Assembly (NCBI GenBank): GCA_004835665.1
Contig: RBKR01000002.1
Coordinates: 186,001-250,000 of the forward strand
Direction: 5' to 3'
DNA from: Phoma sp. XZ068
Lineage: Eukaryota > Ascomycota > Dothideomycetes > Pleosporales > Didymellaceae
DNA length: 64,000 nt
Numbering within the stretch: position 1 is the first letter of the stretch; each line of letters begins with the position of its first letter. Positions 36,346 through 46,940 of this stretch are shown piece after piece. The notes beneath the pieces are model-generated. The model was not told the origin of the DNA. It did no database searches and saw only the letters and a list, made by a program, of their open reading frames with translations. A program made the position numbers and the translations under genes.

Positions 36346-38367
36346 TTATCGTACAGCTTGAATCATCTCCGGCTGCCTCGCAACAGCAGCTGCCTTCTTC
36401 GCATCCGAGATCTCCAACATACTCATACCCATGCCGCTCAGGTACTTTTCGAAGCTACCAAGCACACTTGTCAACCCCTTTTGCAGACACTCCCTAACCT
36501 GGTCGACCTCCGGAACCTTCTTGCGCGCTGCTTCAGGCTTGGCCAAAGTCTCCTTGTCGCTCCAGTGCACATCGAGACTAGCCATGTAGGCATCAATCTT
36601 GTTGATGGCAGTGGTAAACGTACGGATGATGGCCGGTACGCTCTCGTGGAACCGTCCGATGGCGTCTTCGGCAATGGAGAATACAGCGAGGTTGGTGAGC
36701 GCGGTAACGGCGTTGCAGATCAGTGAGATGCGAGAGTACGGTGCACCAAGAACAACAAGCTTCGCCCTGCGCGGTAACGAGTGGCTGAAGACGTATCCAA
36801 ACGGCGATGAGAGAATTTTGGTGGATGCTGTCGACGCAACGGACTCGGCTTGCTGAGCGCCTTCCTGGGCTTTCTTCATGCCCTTGTTAATAGCCTCTCG
36901 TCCGTACGCTTGCTGGGAGTTGCCCGGCGAGCTGTGCAGCTTTGCAATGCCCGAGGTCGCAGCCTCAAAGTGCTCCCACCTTGTGCTGGGCTTCGGAGGC
37001 AGTGCCACAACCTGCTTATCATCCTTGAGAGGCTGGGAGATTTGAGGAACGAGGTTGACAGATGGCGCGGGCTGCGGAGCAGCAGGGGCAGCTGCAGGCT
37101 GATAAGTAGGGTCAAGACCAACGTTCAGGCGATCAATGAGGAGCTTGATCTCCGCAAGGCAGAATTCAGTGACCTGTACGAAAGTCGCGGCTCTCTTGCG
37201 TTCCATCTCAGCATAAATGGTCTTGCGGCGGTCAGGGAATGCGTCTGTGATCAATGCCAGCTCCCAGAATGCCATAGCCTAGCATGACGTTAGCAGGAAA
37301 GACGTTTTTCAAGGAGATCCAACATACCTTATTGGCTTCCTTGTTCGATTTCAGGCCATTCAGCAGTGTCCCGTTAGGATCCTTGGAGTCGCTAGTAATA
37401 GGCTTATTGTTCTTCAACGGCTCCAGTGCAATATACAAATCGAAGGCCTTGTTGACAAACTCCCACAAGAGGACGAGGAGTGTTCCTTCCACAACGAACT
37501 TGGCCACCAACGGTGCAAACGGCGCCAATCCAGTGGGCCTAGAGGTTTTCGACAGGCTGATGAAGTATCGGCTGAAGTTGTAGTAGTACTCCCAGATCAG
37601 GTAGCGGGGCCCGACAAAGTAAAGAGTAGATCCAGAAACAGTGACAAGTAATGCCAGGCTTGCTGAAGTAAGGAACATGGGTTTCAGCTGCTTCACAAGC
37701 ACCATCCTTGGCTTGGGCCCTCTCTTCACAGGTGTCTCGGCCGTTCCCTCTTCTTCAAGCCTCTTGGGTTGCATAGCCGGCACTTCGATCCTGTCGTAGT
37801 CCTTCCATAGATGCATACCAGTCTGAAAGACCGCCAGCACGAAGAACAAGAAGCGCATGTATAGTGGTCGTTCGTTCAGCTTGAGCCTCTCGTGAGCGCG
37901 CCCTAGCTCGGTGAAATTGAGCTTGTCCTTCTCGGTGCGCGACCATGTATAGACCTCGCTGTAGAGCCAGGAAGAGAAGGCGTAGAAGGCGAGCGTCAGA
38001 ATCGTGTTCTTCCTGAGGAAGTACTTCTGGAAGGTTTCGGCGCGTGTCAAAGTTTGTCGCTGGCCAACGTGCCATTGCGCAATTCGAAGTAGATAGATTG
38101 TGAGGGCGGGGATAAAGAGGAGAAGCGTGCGAATGCCGGTGGGACCGAAAGGAAGCCATAGCCACAGGACTGCATATCATGTTAGTGGAAGCTTTCTGGT
38201 GAATGGAAGATTGGCTCACAGCTAGTCCATTCGCCCATCCAACATGCAATGAGATAGCAGAGCAAAATGGTGTATTTGCTGGCTCTTATGAACCGTGTAT
38301 GGAGCGAGGGCGTCAGGTAGTCGCGGTATGGGCGCGTTCCAGTGCCCAGAGGAGCGAGGGTCGCCAT
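36346..38367 (-). CDS. NDC1: Nucleoporin Ndc1
   Basis: Integral membrane nucleoporin that anchors nuclear pore complexes and, in fungi, the spindle pole body in the nuclear envelope. Exons (minus): 38367-38220, 38169-37328, 37278-36346; 640 aa. The N-terminal half has about six membrane segments (YTILLCYLIACW, LLLFIPALTIYLL, ILTLAFYAFSSWLY, MRFLFFVLAVFQTG, ASLALLVTVSGSTLYF, VVEGTLLVLLWEFVNKAF). The C-terminal half is soluble and helical with a Pro/Ala linker (PAAAPAAPQPAPS), ending near MGMSMLEISDAKKAA. This is the layout of the Ndc1_Nup family. Divergent from the syntaxin gene, 407 bp apart. Confidence 0.9.
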
Positions 38368-38774
38368 CTTTGCGGTACGTCGGATATTGCGCAAAAGTTC
38401 GATGTGTTGAAGCTGGTCGGAGCTTATATCATGGTAGGACAGGCGGAGAAAACAGGCGTCGCGCCGCCAACAGAAAGGACAGACTGGAGGTGGGGTCGGT
38501 GCAGCAGTGAGGCAGCTCAACTTTCTCAAACAAACAATCGGCGGTCCACGAGATGATCCTCGCCGACTTGCCGCAGCCTGGACTTGGCATGACGAACGAC
38601 GCACGCGGCAGGTACCGCCGAGGGACCAACCAGCCTCCAGGGAGCAGCATCAACACTCACACCCACACTCCTCTCCAAGCAGCAGCCACCATCTAGTAGC
38701 GGTCGCAAACACCGAGCCGTCATCTCCGTCGCTTCAACCGTCGATTTCAACCTCTATCGCGACTATCCGGCAGC
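38368..38774. other. NDC1/PEP12 divergent promoter
   Basis: 407 bp between start codons; holds both leaders and no supported gene. Confidence 0.6.
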
Positions 38775-39638
38775 ATGTCCTTCCAGCGCAGCTCCGCTCT
38801 CGAGAGCCAACCGACCAACTGGAGGCGCGACGACGACCCTCAGTACGCCGATGACCCAGAGTTCCGCGACTTTGCCAACAAGATCTCGGACGACCTGTTT
38901 GCCCTCACTCGAAATGTCGCACGCCTATCGACCGAGATCTCGAAGCTGGGCACGAAGCACGAGACAGCACGAGTACGGGAGCGGGTGAAGAGCACGACTG
39001 AAGAGACGGCAGAGAAGTTCAAGGAGATAGGAGAGGGCGTCAAGAAAATCAGCCAGTGGCCTGATGTCGGGGTACGTTGAGGACGTGTCTGTATATGGAG
39101 GGTGCAGGCTAACAGCAGGCAGCCATCCCAGAGGTTTACGCAGTCGAAGCTCAGCCGCGAGTTCAAGGCCTCTCTCACCGAGTACCAACAACTGCAGAAG
39201 CAAGCGCTCGAGAAGGAGCGAGCATCCGCATCTGCTGCACGAGCGGCTCTCGACGACCAGGCATCCCCCAGCGCAGAGCGCACCGAGTTTGGCCAGCAGC
39301 AACAGCAGGAGCAGCTGCGATTGGCGAACCAAGACGAGGTCGACTTCCAAGAATCGCTCATCATTGAGCGTGAATCTGAGATCCGCAACATTGAGCAGTC
39401 CGTCGGTGAGCTCAATGAGCTGTTCCGTGATGTTGCGCACATGGTGCATGAGCAGGGAGCCCAGCTCGACATTATCGAGGAGAATGTTGAAGTCACGCAC
39501 GATGCATCGAGAGGCGCACATGTGAACTTGAAGCAGGCGAGCAACTACCAGAAGAGTGCCAGGAGTACGGCTTGCATCCTCCTACTCATCTTGGCCGTCG
39601 TTTTGGTCATCATCATTTTGGCTGTTGTACTGGACTAG
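38775..39638 (+). CDS. PEP12: Syntaxin, Pep12-like Qa-SNARE
   Basis: Target-membrane SNARE of the late endosome/prevacuolar compartment. Exons 38775-39071 and 39123-39638; 270 aa. Contains an N-terminal Habc-like helical region (about 25-120), a Gln-rich linker (QQQQQE near 160) and the SNARE motif with central Gln (about 180-240: ESEIRNIEQSVGELNELFRD ... HEQGAQLDIIEENVE), then a C-terminal membrane anchor (ACILLLILAVVLVIIILAVV). Two nearby AG sites exist at the intron end; only the one just before CCATCCC keeps frame with GTACGT at 39072. Vam3 is an alternative assignment; the short N-terminus fits Pep12/Syx7. Confidence 0.9.
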
Positions 39639-40006
39639 ACTCCTTCTGCATCCTTTTACGAACTGTTCTTGCCTGTTTCCATCTTTGTTAGCACTTTTGA
39701 ACATACGAGGAGCTCTTATACCATGGCGTGGGGCGCGTAATTTGATTTTATATTGTTCCAATCTCTCTACACGTTGTGCAGCGTTATGTTAGCGTAGAAT
39801 TAATACAAACGCTGCAACGTTTGTGCGTTCATCAGACTGGCTTTGGTTCTCGCATTCGTGCCGCCATTCACCTCATGTTACTTTCCGAGGTCGTAGCTGC
39901 CAATGCTGCCGTCAGTGCTCGGAGGCAGTGGGAGGCGCGTGATCGTCACCACCTCAACTCCAACGTTCACCTTACCACGTTCATCTGACAAACTCCAGAC
40001 TCCGCC
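39639..40006. other. Intergenic PEP12-BTB gene
   Basis: 368 bp; no supported gene. Confidence 0.5.
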
Positions 40007-40968
40007 ATGAATAACGCGGTCGATAGGACTCGCAAGGCCATCCGTGCCCAGCTGTTGAGAGACCATGCTTTCAGCCGGCCAGCAACAGGTCAGTCGGTCA
40101 GAGCGCAACAGGGAGGTATTGGAGCTGAGCCGCCGCTTCACAGGGAAGCAAACAGTCTAGCAAGAGTGTGGCAAACTGCTGATTGATCGACAGTGCTATT
40201 GCACGCCAAACTACACCAGACAAGATCACCGTTGAAGTCGGGCTTGAGCGACTGAAGTATCATGTATCCGAAACCTTCCTCAGTCACCACTCCCAATACT
40301 TTCAGCGCGCTCTTTCTGGGGCTTGGAGGGAAGCTTCGGAACGTATTGTGGTACTTGGCAGCGATGTCGAGCCCTGCACCTTCAACCTCTTCGTCGAATG
40401 GCTTTACACCCAGACACTGCCTGCTTTGTCACCGGACTGGCGCCGCATCGCTGATCCCTTGCATCCATACAGCGTCTCAGCCAAGATGCTACGCCTGAAG
40501 CTGTACGTCTTTGCTGATCGCTTCGTTGTGCCTCTGCTGCGCGAGCAGCTCAACCGTGCCATTGTCAACGACTACGACTCCGACTGTCCAGCTCTTGAGG
40601 AGTACGAGACTGTCATCTACGCCTTCCACAACCTGCCATCAACCGACCCGTTACTGGACCTTATCGTGGATCGCTACTTCATGGTCTGGCGACTTGATCT
40701 CGACGAAGGAGAGGATGAGGAGGCCTATGACACTCTGCCGCATGAGTTTCTGCTGCGATTCTACAAGAGGATCGGCAAGTGGCGCAAGGACGACCTCCAG
40801 AATCGTCACCAGCTGTTCAACATGGACTTCTGCAGCTATCACGAGCACAAGACTGAGCAGGAGAAGTTGCAGTGTCCACACAAGACTCAGAGGATGAAGG
40901 CGGGTCATGTTTGGCTTCAGCGGGAGTCGCGTCACCCGTCCGCAGACTTCGAAACCAGCGCTCCTTAG
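40007..40968 (+). CDS. BTB/POZ-domain protein
   Basis: Likely protein-interaction adaptor; role unknown. The BTB fold is clear: ITVEVGLERLKYHVSETFLS, HSQYFQRALSGAWREASER, FNLFVEWLYTQTLP and then a helical C-terminal part rich in acidic residues. The main frame has no ATG before the domain, so an upstream exon is needed. The best model is 40007-40088 joined to 40220-40968 (donor GTCAGT, acceptor CACCAG), 276 aa, in frame. Other acceptors between 40,196 and 40,220 fail to keep frame. The first exon is inferred. Confidence 0.8.
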
Positions 40969-43080
40969 CACAAGCCGACGTTCGATGATGTGTACCCTCG
41001 CATAGTCTCAACTGCTTCCCAACTCTTGGCGTGCAGTCTTTGCAGCTCGGGAGATACTTGCCTTTGCAATGACCCTCCAATACGATTGTAAATCCATTCA
41101 GCTACGTAAAGTCAAGAAGCACACTGAGCACTGGGCAGTCTTCCTTACATACGTTCATTCGTTTTCTGTGAGCATCAAGGTGATGGGCGTTTTTGGTACG
41201 ATGAAGCTGGCTCTAACTGAAGTTGTATGTGATCATCATAATATACGATGCTGGACAGTGATGGAGTCTAAGATCCTTATTGTAATAGTGTTTGAACGCT
41301 AGGTGCAAATATGAACGCCTGTCAAAGAACTCATCAACACTGTATCTTCACATGCACCTAGAAGGATTTTAACATCTCCCAAGTCTTGTAGTCGCGACAA
41401 AAAGCAGGTCCACGCGGCACCGTAAACCTCAACATGCAAATACGAGCCGCCTAAACTTTACTTTACGACATCTCAGGGTCGAGATCATCGCCGGTCTTAC
41501 AGTTCGACCCAGCAAGTCTCAACGCCTCTCCTCCCGCGCGGTCCGTGGAATGATGGAAATTTCCGAGACGTCTATCGTAGCTGCATATCCCGTACAGCAG
41601 TGGAAAAAACTCACTGTCCGCTCGAAGCTGATTGGTACACGGCCAGCGGGACCAAGTCCGCCCATAGAGATTACGTTACGAGGCCACAATGAAAAAAGGT
41701 CTCAACAGCCTTGTACGATTCGTATAGCCACGGGACACAGCCTCGAAGAAGCATGGCTTTTATCTTGAAGCTTTCGGAGCAATAAAAGCGAGACAAGTCA
41801 TTGCACTCACGAACACCGCGTCCGAGCACCCATTGACGTGGTGGCGGTAAATGCTAGGTATACAAATAAGGCTGTCAGACCGAGAAGATTCCCATAGTCC
41901 CATGGAACACGCTCTTGGCAGCATACACCTTGCAAATACTGTACATATGGCCGCATACCTGCGGCCACGCTTCGCCCCAAGCACCCCGACGTCATCGAGG
42001 AGACGACACGCGACAGCTCCCCGGGCTCTCGGAGACAGGTCCGCGAGAATGGGTCGAAGGAACACTTAAGAATTTCCAACCGCAACCTGCACTGCATACT
42101 GCATGCAACGACGTCCCGTCTCTGCATGTCTACGACCCTGAACAGGAAGGTTCAAGCACTCTAGTAGAGCAGTGATGTGAGCGAGTAAGTGTCTCGCATT
42201 ACATATGCATAAGCCCTTCACACTACTTCGGCACAGTTCCGAGTCGGCAGCGACCGCTTCGCCATTGTGCTACGTATCGTGGAGCAGAAAGATGGGTCTA
42301 GCGGCTGTGGCCTCGGCGGGGGAGTCGTATCGAACTACGCTGTTCATAAAACAGTTGCAATTGTGTGTGGGTGGCCGTCGTTGTGGGGCCCAAGGTTCGG
42401 AACCGGCGTGAGCAGGTTTTGAGTCGAGGTGAAGATTAGGTTTGCCAGTGCGGATGATGTGCAGCAAGTTTTGGGCCGCCGCACTGGAAAGGGCGTTAAA
42501 ATGGGGGCTAGAGAGTTAGGGTTTGCGCCGCGTGGTAAGCTTTGCGACCACGCAAGTGTGGTTGGTGATTGGGTGTGATGCAAAGGTGGCCTAATCTGGA
42601 AAATCATGGGAGAGGCAGGCGACGGTGAATGGTGCGGAGAGTCTTCCCCTTCGTATGTGTGTGGTGTGCGCTGCAAGTGTTAAATCTGAACAGAGAGTTC
42701 AAGCTATGTGGAGCATGCGTTGCATGCCTTGGCAGGCACACGACACAATGCTCTAGGCGATATGTTTTGATTGCATAAATCGACTAGTGTATTGCTCTAC
42801 CTGTATAGTGGATGAGGTCTATACCGGTGTACTTTGAAGTAAGCATGACGATAGTAAACGCTTGCAGCGATTCATGTACAGGATCAATTCAGAGATGATA
42901 GATGCAAAGTCCAATGCCAGCAGTGTTGCAGACAGAGGTAGGTTTCTTACAGGCTTATCTTACATGTGTTGATGATTACAGCGTCATAATGCATGACGAG
43001 TCGAAGGTTGTAGCCTTGAACTCGATGGTGAAGTTAAAGTGCTGTTGGACTGTGGCCAACGGTCAGAAGCTAGGCCAGAT
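40969..43080. other. Gene-poor stretch
   Basis: About 2.1 kb with stop codons in all frames at close spacing; no family motif, RNA gene or repeat recognised. Confidence 0.5.
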
Positions 43081-43900
43081 TTAAGTCGTCTTTGGCTTCT
43101 TCTTTCCAATGTTGTAGCCCCACTTCCTCAGCGTCTTAACGACCTTTGGCAAGACGGCAGCAGTGAGCGGGACCCTGAAGAAGATGAGGGATTTGTGAAC
43201 AAGGTAGGCCAAACCAAGTTGTGTCCAAATTGCTGTTTTTCAATCAGCCAGAGGTCAAAGGCAGGGAACCACAGTCATTCTTACATGCATCGCCACCGTT
43301 TCGTGCCTGGACAGCTGCTACTTCGCCAGCATCTAGACTACCCTCCCTCAGCGTGGCCTCGGCAGTCTCCTCCAGTGAGTGCTTCTCGGCTGATGTTGTG
43401 CCTGCTTCTGGGAAGACTAGTCTGACGAGGTTCCAGAAACCATCCTTGACGACTTCTTCATAGTGGCCTATCCTGTCTGTGCCGAGTAGCCGTACCGCAA
43501 GGAAGCAGAAGGGGAAGTCTAGGGCAGACAGGCCCAGGTATACGCCCAAAGCTGCCCATCCATACTCTTTCGAGAGGGCCTTGAGTCTCTGCGACAGTGA
43601 TTGCGCTGGCTCAGGACTGCCTAAGTGTGGCGTTGGATCAGGATGTGACCCATTCGGCTTGCTGCTGTTGAAGCGGACAGTGCGGAAGCGGCGTGCGAGG
43701 ACCGATCGCTGGAATCGAAAATATAGCAGCGCGCTGTGTTGCAGTGTTCTCGGCGCTAATCTAGTCCTCGATGAGTGTTGTGCTGACGAGAAGAAGCTCC
43801 GCAGGAATGGCGCCGGTGGACGCGATACAGAGCTCTTTGTTGCCTGAGAGCTCCTAACGAGGAGCTGCTCTGTCCAGATGCGTGCGACTCGCGTCTTCAT
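43081..43900 (-). CDS. DUF1279 (FAM210/Nat2-like) mitochondrial membrane protein
   Basis: Small mitochondrial inner-membrane protein of the DUF1279 family; molecular role poorly known. Exons (minus): 43900-43285 and 43232-43081; 255 aa. The first about 85 residues are Arg/Ser/Phe-rich and basic, consistent with a presequence (RRFRTVRFNSSKPNG at its end). The domain follows: LSQRLKALSKEYGWAALGVY, LGLSALDFPFCFLAVRLLG, then after an acidic spacer the second exon gives IWTQLGLAYLVHKSLIFFRV and PLTAAVLPKVVKTLRKWGY, ending in KKKPKTT. Two or three membrane helices are visible. The intron (43233-43284, 52 nt) is in frame. Confidence 0.9.
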
Positions 43901-44302
43901 TGAAGGCGGTGGTCCAGATGAAGGTGGAGTGCAGTCGTGTGCACGTGGTGAGTTGTGTATCAGGTTGTTGTCGCAGCGTACGCGCAGACTGGACGTTTCG
44001 TCGCAGTGACGATAAAACTGCCAGGGTCCATCGCAGTCGGCGAAAAAAGCTCCGATGTTGCGCTTGCACCCTGCCGCGACCTCACCGCCCGCCGGAAAGA
44101 GTAACACACTCAGGAACAGGACAGAGCGCCTGTAACGTTGCAACACACAATTCCAAGGAGGCAAACCTTCTCCTGGTTGCTAATCGCCTCCCTCGTTGTC
44201 GGCGTTGTTGAGACGTGGACACAACGAGTCAAACGGCGGCTCGTCAACATCAAATGAATCGCAAAGGTTGACGCCAGCACTGGCCTGCACTTTTGGTATC
44301 CT
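43901..44302. other. Intergenic 5' flank of DUF1279 gene
   Basis: 402 bp; promoter of the DUF1279 gene and 3' flank of the minus-strand remnant; no gene seen. Confidence 0.4.
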
Positions 44303-44970
44303 TCATTCAGCATCGATTATTGTCTCGGCTTGCAGCTGGCTCTGATACGGGCCGAAGTCAGACCACATGAGTTCAGCGACGTTGAACAGGTCGAGGCTCC
44401 CTGGTCGCAGTGGCCTCCATGCCTCGGCAACACGGGCTGTAAAATCCAGGTACCAGGCCACAAAATTTCCGAGTCCAGAATACGGACTCTGGAGAACCCC
44501 TGACTTTCGTCCGGGCACCGTTGTCAATAATGTTATCGTGAGCCTGCGGGTCATTATGATTGCGACTTCAATGGCTTCCATGAAATTGCAAGACCCCAAT
44601 CGAGTAGTAGCATCGATTGGACAACTTCAACGGCTTCCCGATCAATGCGCGGAGGAGTGTGCAGGTGTCTGTGACAACAGTGCGCCTGACCAATGATATG
44701 GAACGCCTTTGGCTGTCAATGTGTGGAGGCGTAACAGAGCTTGTTGACTGGACACGTCTTACTCTTGGTTCGTCTTCTCACTGCTGTGGAACAGGCCTCA
44801 GCATTAGTAGGCCTCAGATATCTCTGAACACTATCCGGTGTCACTTCAAACGTGCATTGGAATAGCTGCACTGCGGCAGTCCACTCCGGCCGCCATTCAA
44901 CATCGCCGAATCCTGCCCCGGGTGCTATCGCTGGATTCTGCATTAACAGTCCGATGCCAAGTGTTCCCAT
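44303..44970 (-). pseudogene. Frameshifted gene-like remnant
   Basis: Not recognised as a family. On the minus strand three protein-like blocks follow one another. Block 1 starts at the ATG at 44970 (MGTLGIGLLMQNPAIAPGAG, then WRPEWTAAVQLFQCTFEVTP). Block 2, in another frame, reads SISLVRRTVVTDTCTLLRAL and NRCYYSIG. Block 3 reads SCNFMEAIEVAIIMTRRL, then GNFVAWYLDFTARVAEAWRP and VAELMWSDFGPYQSQLQ to a stop at 44303. Blocks 2 and 3 join exactly if one G is removed from the GGGG run near 44,609-44,613. Block 1 to block 2 could be an intron, but no good donor fits. Amino-acid use looks protein-like in all three. Either a recent pseudogene, an assembly error, or a gene whose exons I have misjudged. 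Confidence 0.45.
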
Positions 44971-46407
44971 GCTGATGATCTTATTATCGCACCTCGTACT
45001 CTTGAATTCTATACAGCGGGGCAGACGCGTAGCTTCATCATCAGCCGTGCGGGCCCAACTCTATGCGAACCTGTTTGCTGGTACAGTAGCGCTACCTATG
45101 GAACAAGGAGTAGGCTCCGTCGCATGGTATCACTTCTAATGCTCGAGTCGGCGCTGTCGCGTCGCAGATTCGTCCCTACTGCCCTTCGTGTCAGGCACCC
45201 GGACACACACTGCAAGAAGGCATATTTTGAGTAAGTGCGTATCGCAAGACGGCATCGTAGTGTGGCATAACCTTGAAGGATGGCGTTGGACTGCTTGCGG
45301 ACCCAGCCGGCTGCTAGCAATGCTCAACGTCTGACGTTAGCCTTTTTCGAACTGACATGGATCCATACATGCTATGCTGCATGGAGAACCCTCGCTAATT
45401 GGCTCCCCCGATGCGGAATTTGCTTTCCCTCCCTGCAACAACGTGCTGCATATGCCGGTTACCCCAGTACATTGCCGGGTCATCAGGCAAGCCACCGTCA
45501 CGACACAGCACAACACATCACAACGCCTCGGTCCTCATCTGCAGCTCCTTATTTCTGCCTTTGGCCACATCGTCGTTGACGACGCTGACGATCAACTGAA
45601 TCAAGCACACGTTCTAAAGCGGCTCGGGGCCTGACTGCGGGGCCTGCGAAGGTTTGCGGGTTGGAAACAAAGTTTTTGGCGTATCAACAACCTTGCTCCT
45701 GTACCAGGTCTCAAACTAAGGCCTTCCGCGTATCGACCTGACGGGTGACCAAGAACTTAATCGTCTTTCAGGCTCATCAAATCCTCTTCAGGCAGCGTCA
45801 AATTCCTGATTGGTTGTGGGGCCGGGTCGTTCGTGGTTCGTCAGCATTCAAACGTTCCAGAGTAGTGGGTAGTGGGCAGGGCTGGTCTTGGACCGGGAAC
45901 GTTGTCTTGCATACCACCTAGTAGCTCGGCTGAACTCTGGAGTGTGTTCCTTCTCTTCTTCTTTGTGGAGCTCGGCCGTCACTTGCTTCCTGGCGGACCA
46001 GGGTCCCTGCCTAACGCATTCTTTGGACGGATAGTCTGCAGCTTGGTGTCGCACTCACCCCTTCGCCTCACAGGTCACTGCGCCCAAAACGGTGCCCTCC
46101 CGGAACCAACTGTTTGAGGCCTCGACCAAGCTCTCGCGCAGCTGCATGAGCTCGTGCTAGGGGTCTGCCTGCTTCTCCACGTGGGTTCACTCTCCTTCTT
46201 GAAATGACTATTAATATGCTTTGCTATATGTACCCGTCTCCCGCACTACCCCCTCACATTTCTTGATTTCATTGCTTTCACACGCATACCGCTCATTCCA
46301 CTCTTGTTGTCAGCAAGCATAACACTTTCCTTCATTGTTCCGATTTGCAAGCGTCTCGTTCTAGACTATCAACCTTAGCCATCATCCGTTACTTTCTCTT
46401 CAACAAC
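44971..46407. other. Gene-poor stretch
   Basis: About 1.4 kb; no supported gene. The last 200 bp are pyrimidine-rich and look like the leader of the gene at 46,408. Confidence 0.5.
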
Positions 46408-46692
46408 ATGGGTGGTAACCTAGAAAATGTAGCCGGACACGGTCAACTCTCCCTCGGACAGGCTGTTCACATCGCCCAGAACAGTGACGGTGGTATCGAC
46501 CAGCGACTTGCTCAATTCCTAGAGAAGCGATTAGCAGAAGTCTGGGCAAAACTCAACGCTCAACCCACATCATACGTCCTTCCTGCAGACGAGTTCGCCC
46601 TCCTCAACTACTATCGGCCACGGTTCGGCGATTCCGCGGTTGTGAAAGACGCCACAAAACGATTTTGGGACAATCACAAAGGTACTGCTTGA
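46408..46692 (+). CDS. Small hypothetical protein, 94 aa
   Basis: Starts at the ATG at 46408, after a long CT-rich leader. The sequence MGGNLENVAGHGQLSLGQAV is followed by a Gln/Leu helix (RLAQFLEKRLAEVWAKL) and YVLPADEFALLNYYRPRFGD, ending RFWDNHKGTA. No signal peptide or membrane segment. Composition and helix periodicity look like a folded small protein, but I do not recognise the family. No intron needed. Confidence 0.6.
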   Translation: MGGNLENVAGHGQLSLGQAVHIAQNSDGGIDQRLAQFLEKRLAEVWAKLNAQPTSYVLPADEFALLNYYRPRFGDSAVVKDATKRFWDNHKGTA

Positions 46693-46940
46693 CCTAGTGC
46701 AACCCTGTTCATTGCTTCCATCCTTTGACGAGGTATCTAAAGACATTGCTACCTGGCTGGCTCGCAGACGGACTAACACAGAGTTCTAGATTAAGTTTTC
46801 TCGATACAAAGTTCTTCTATAGGCGTTTTAGCGGATTGTAAAACATTGGATTCTCGCACGATACCTTGAACGACGGCGCACCCGGTTTTCCTTGGCGGCA
46901 ACCTACGACTCAGGTGGAATCCAGGGTCCTATTGCGCGTC

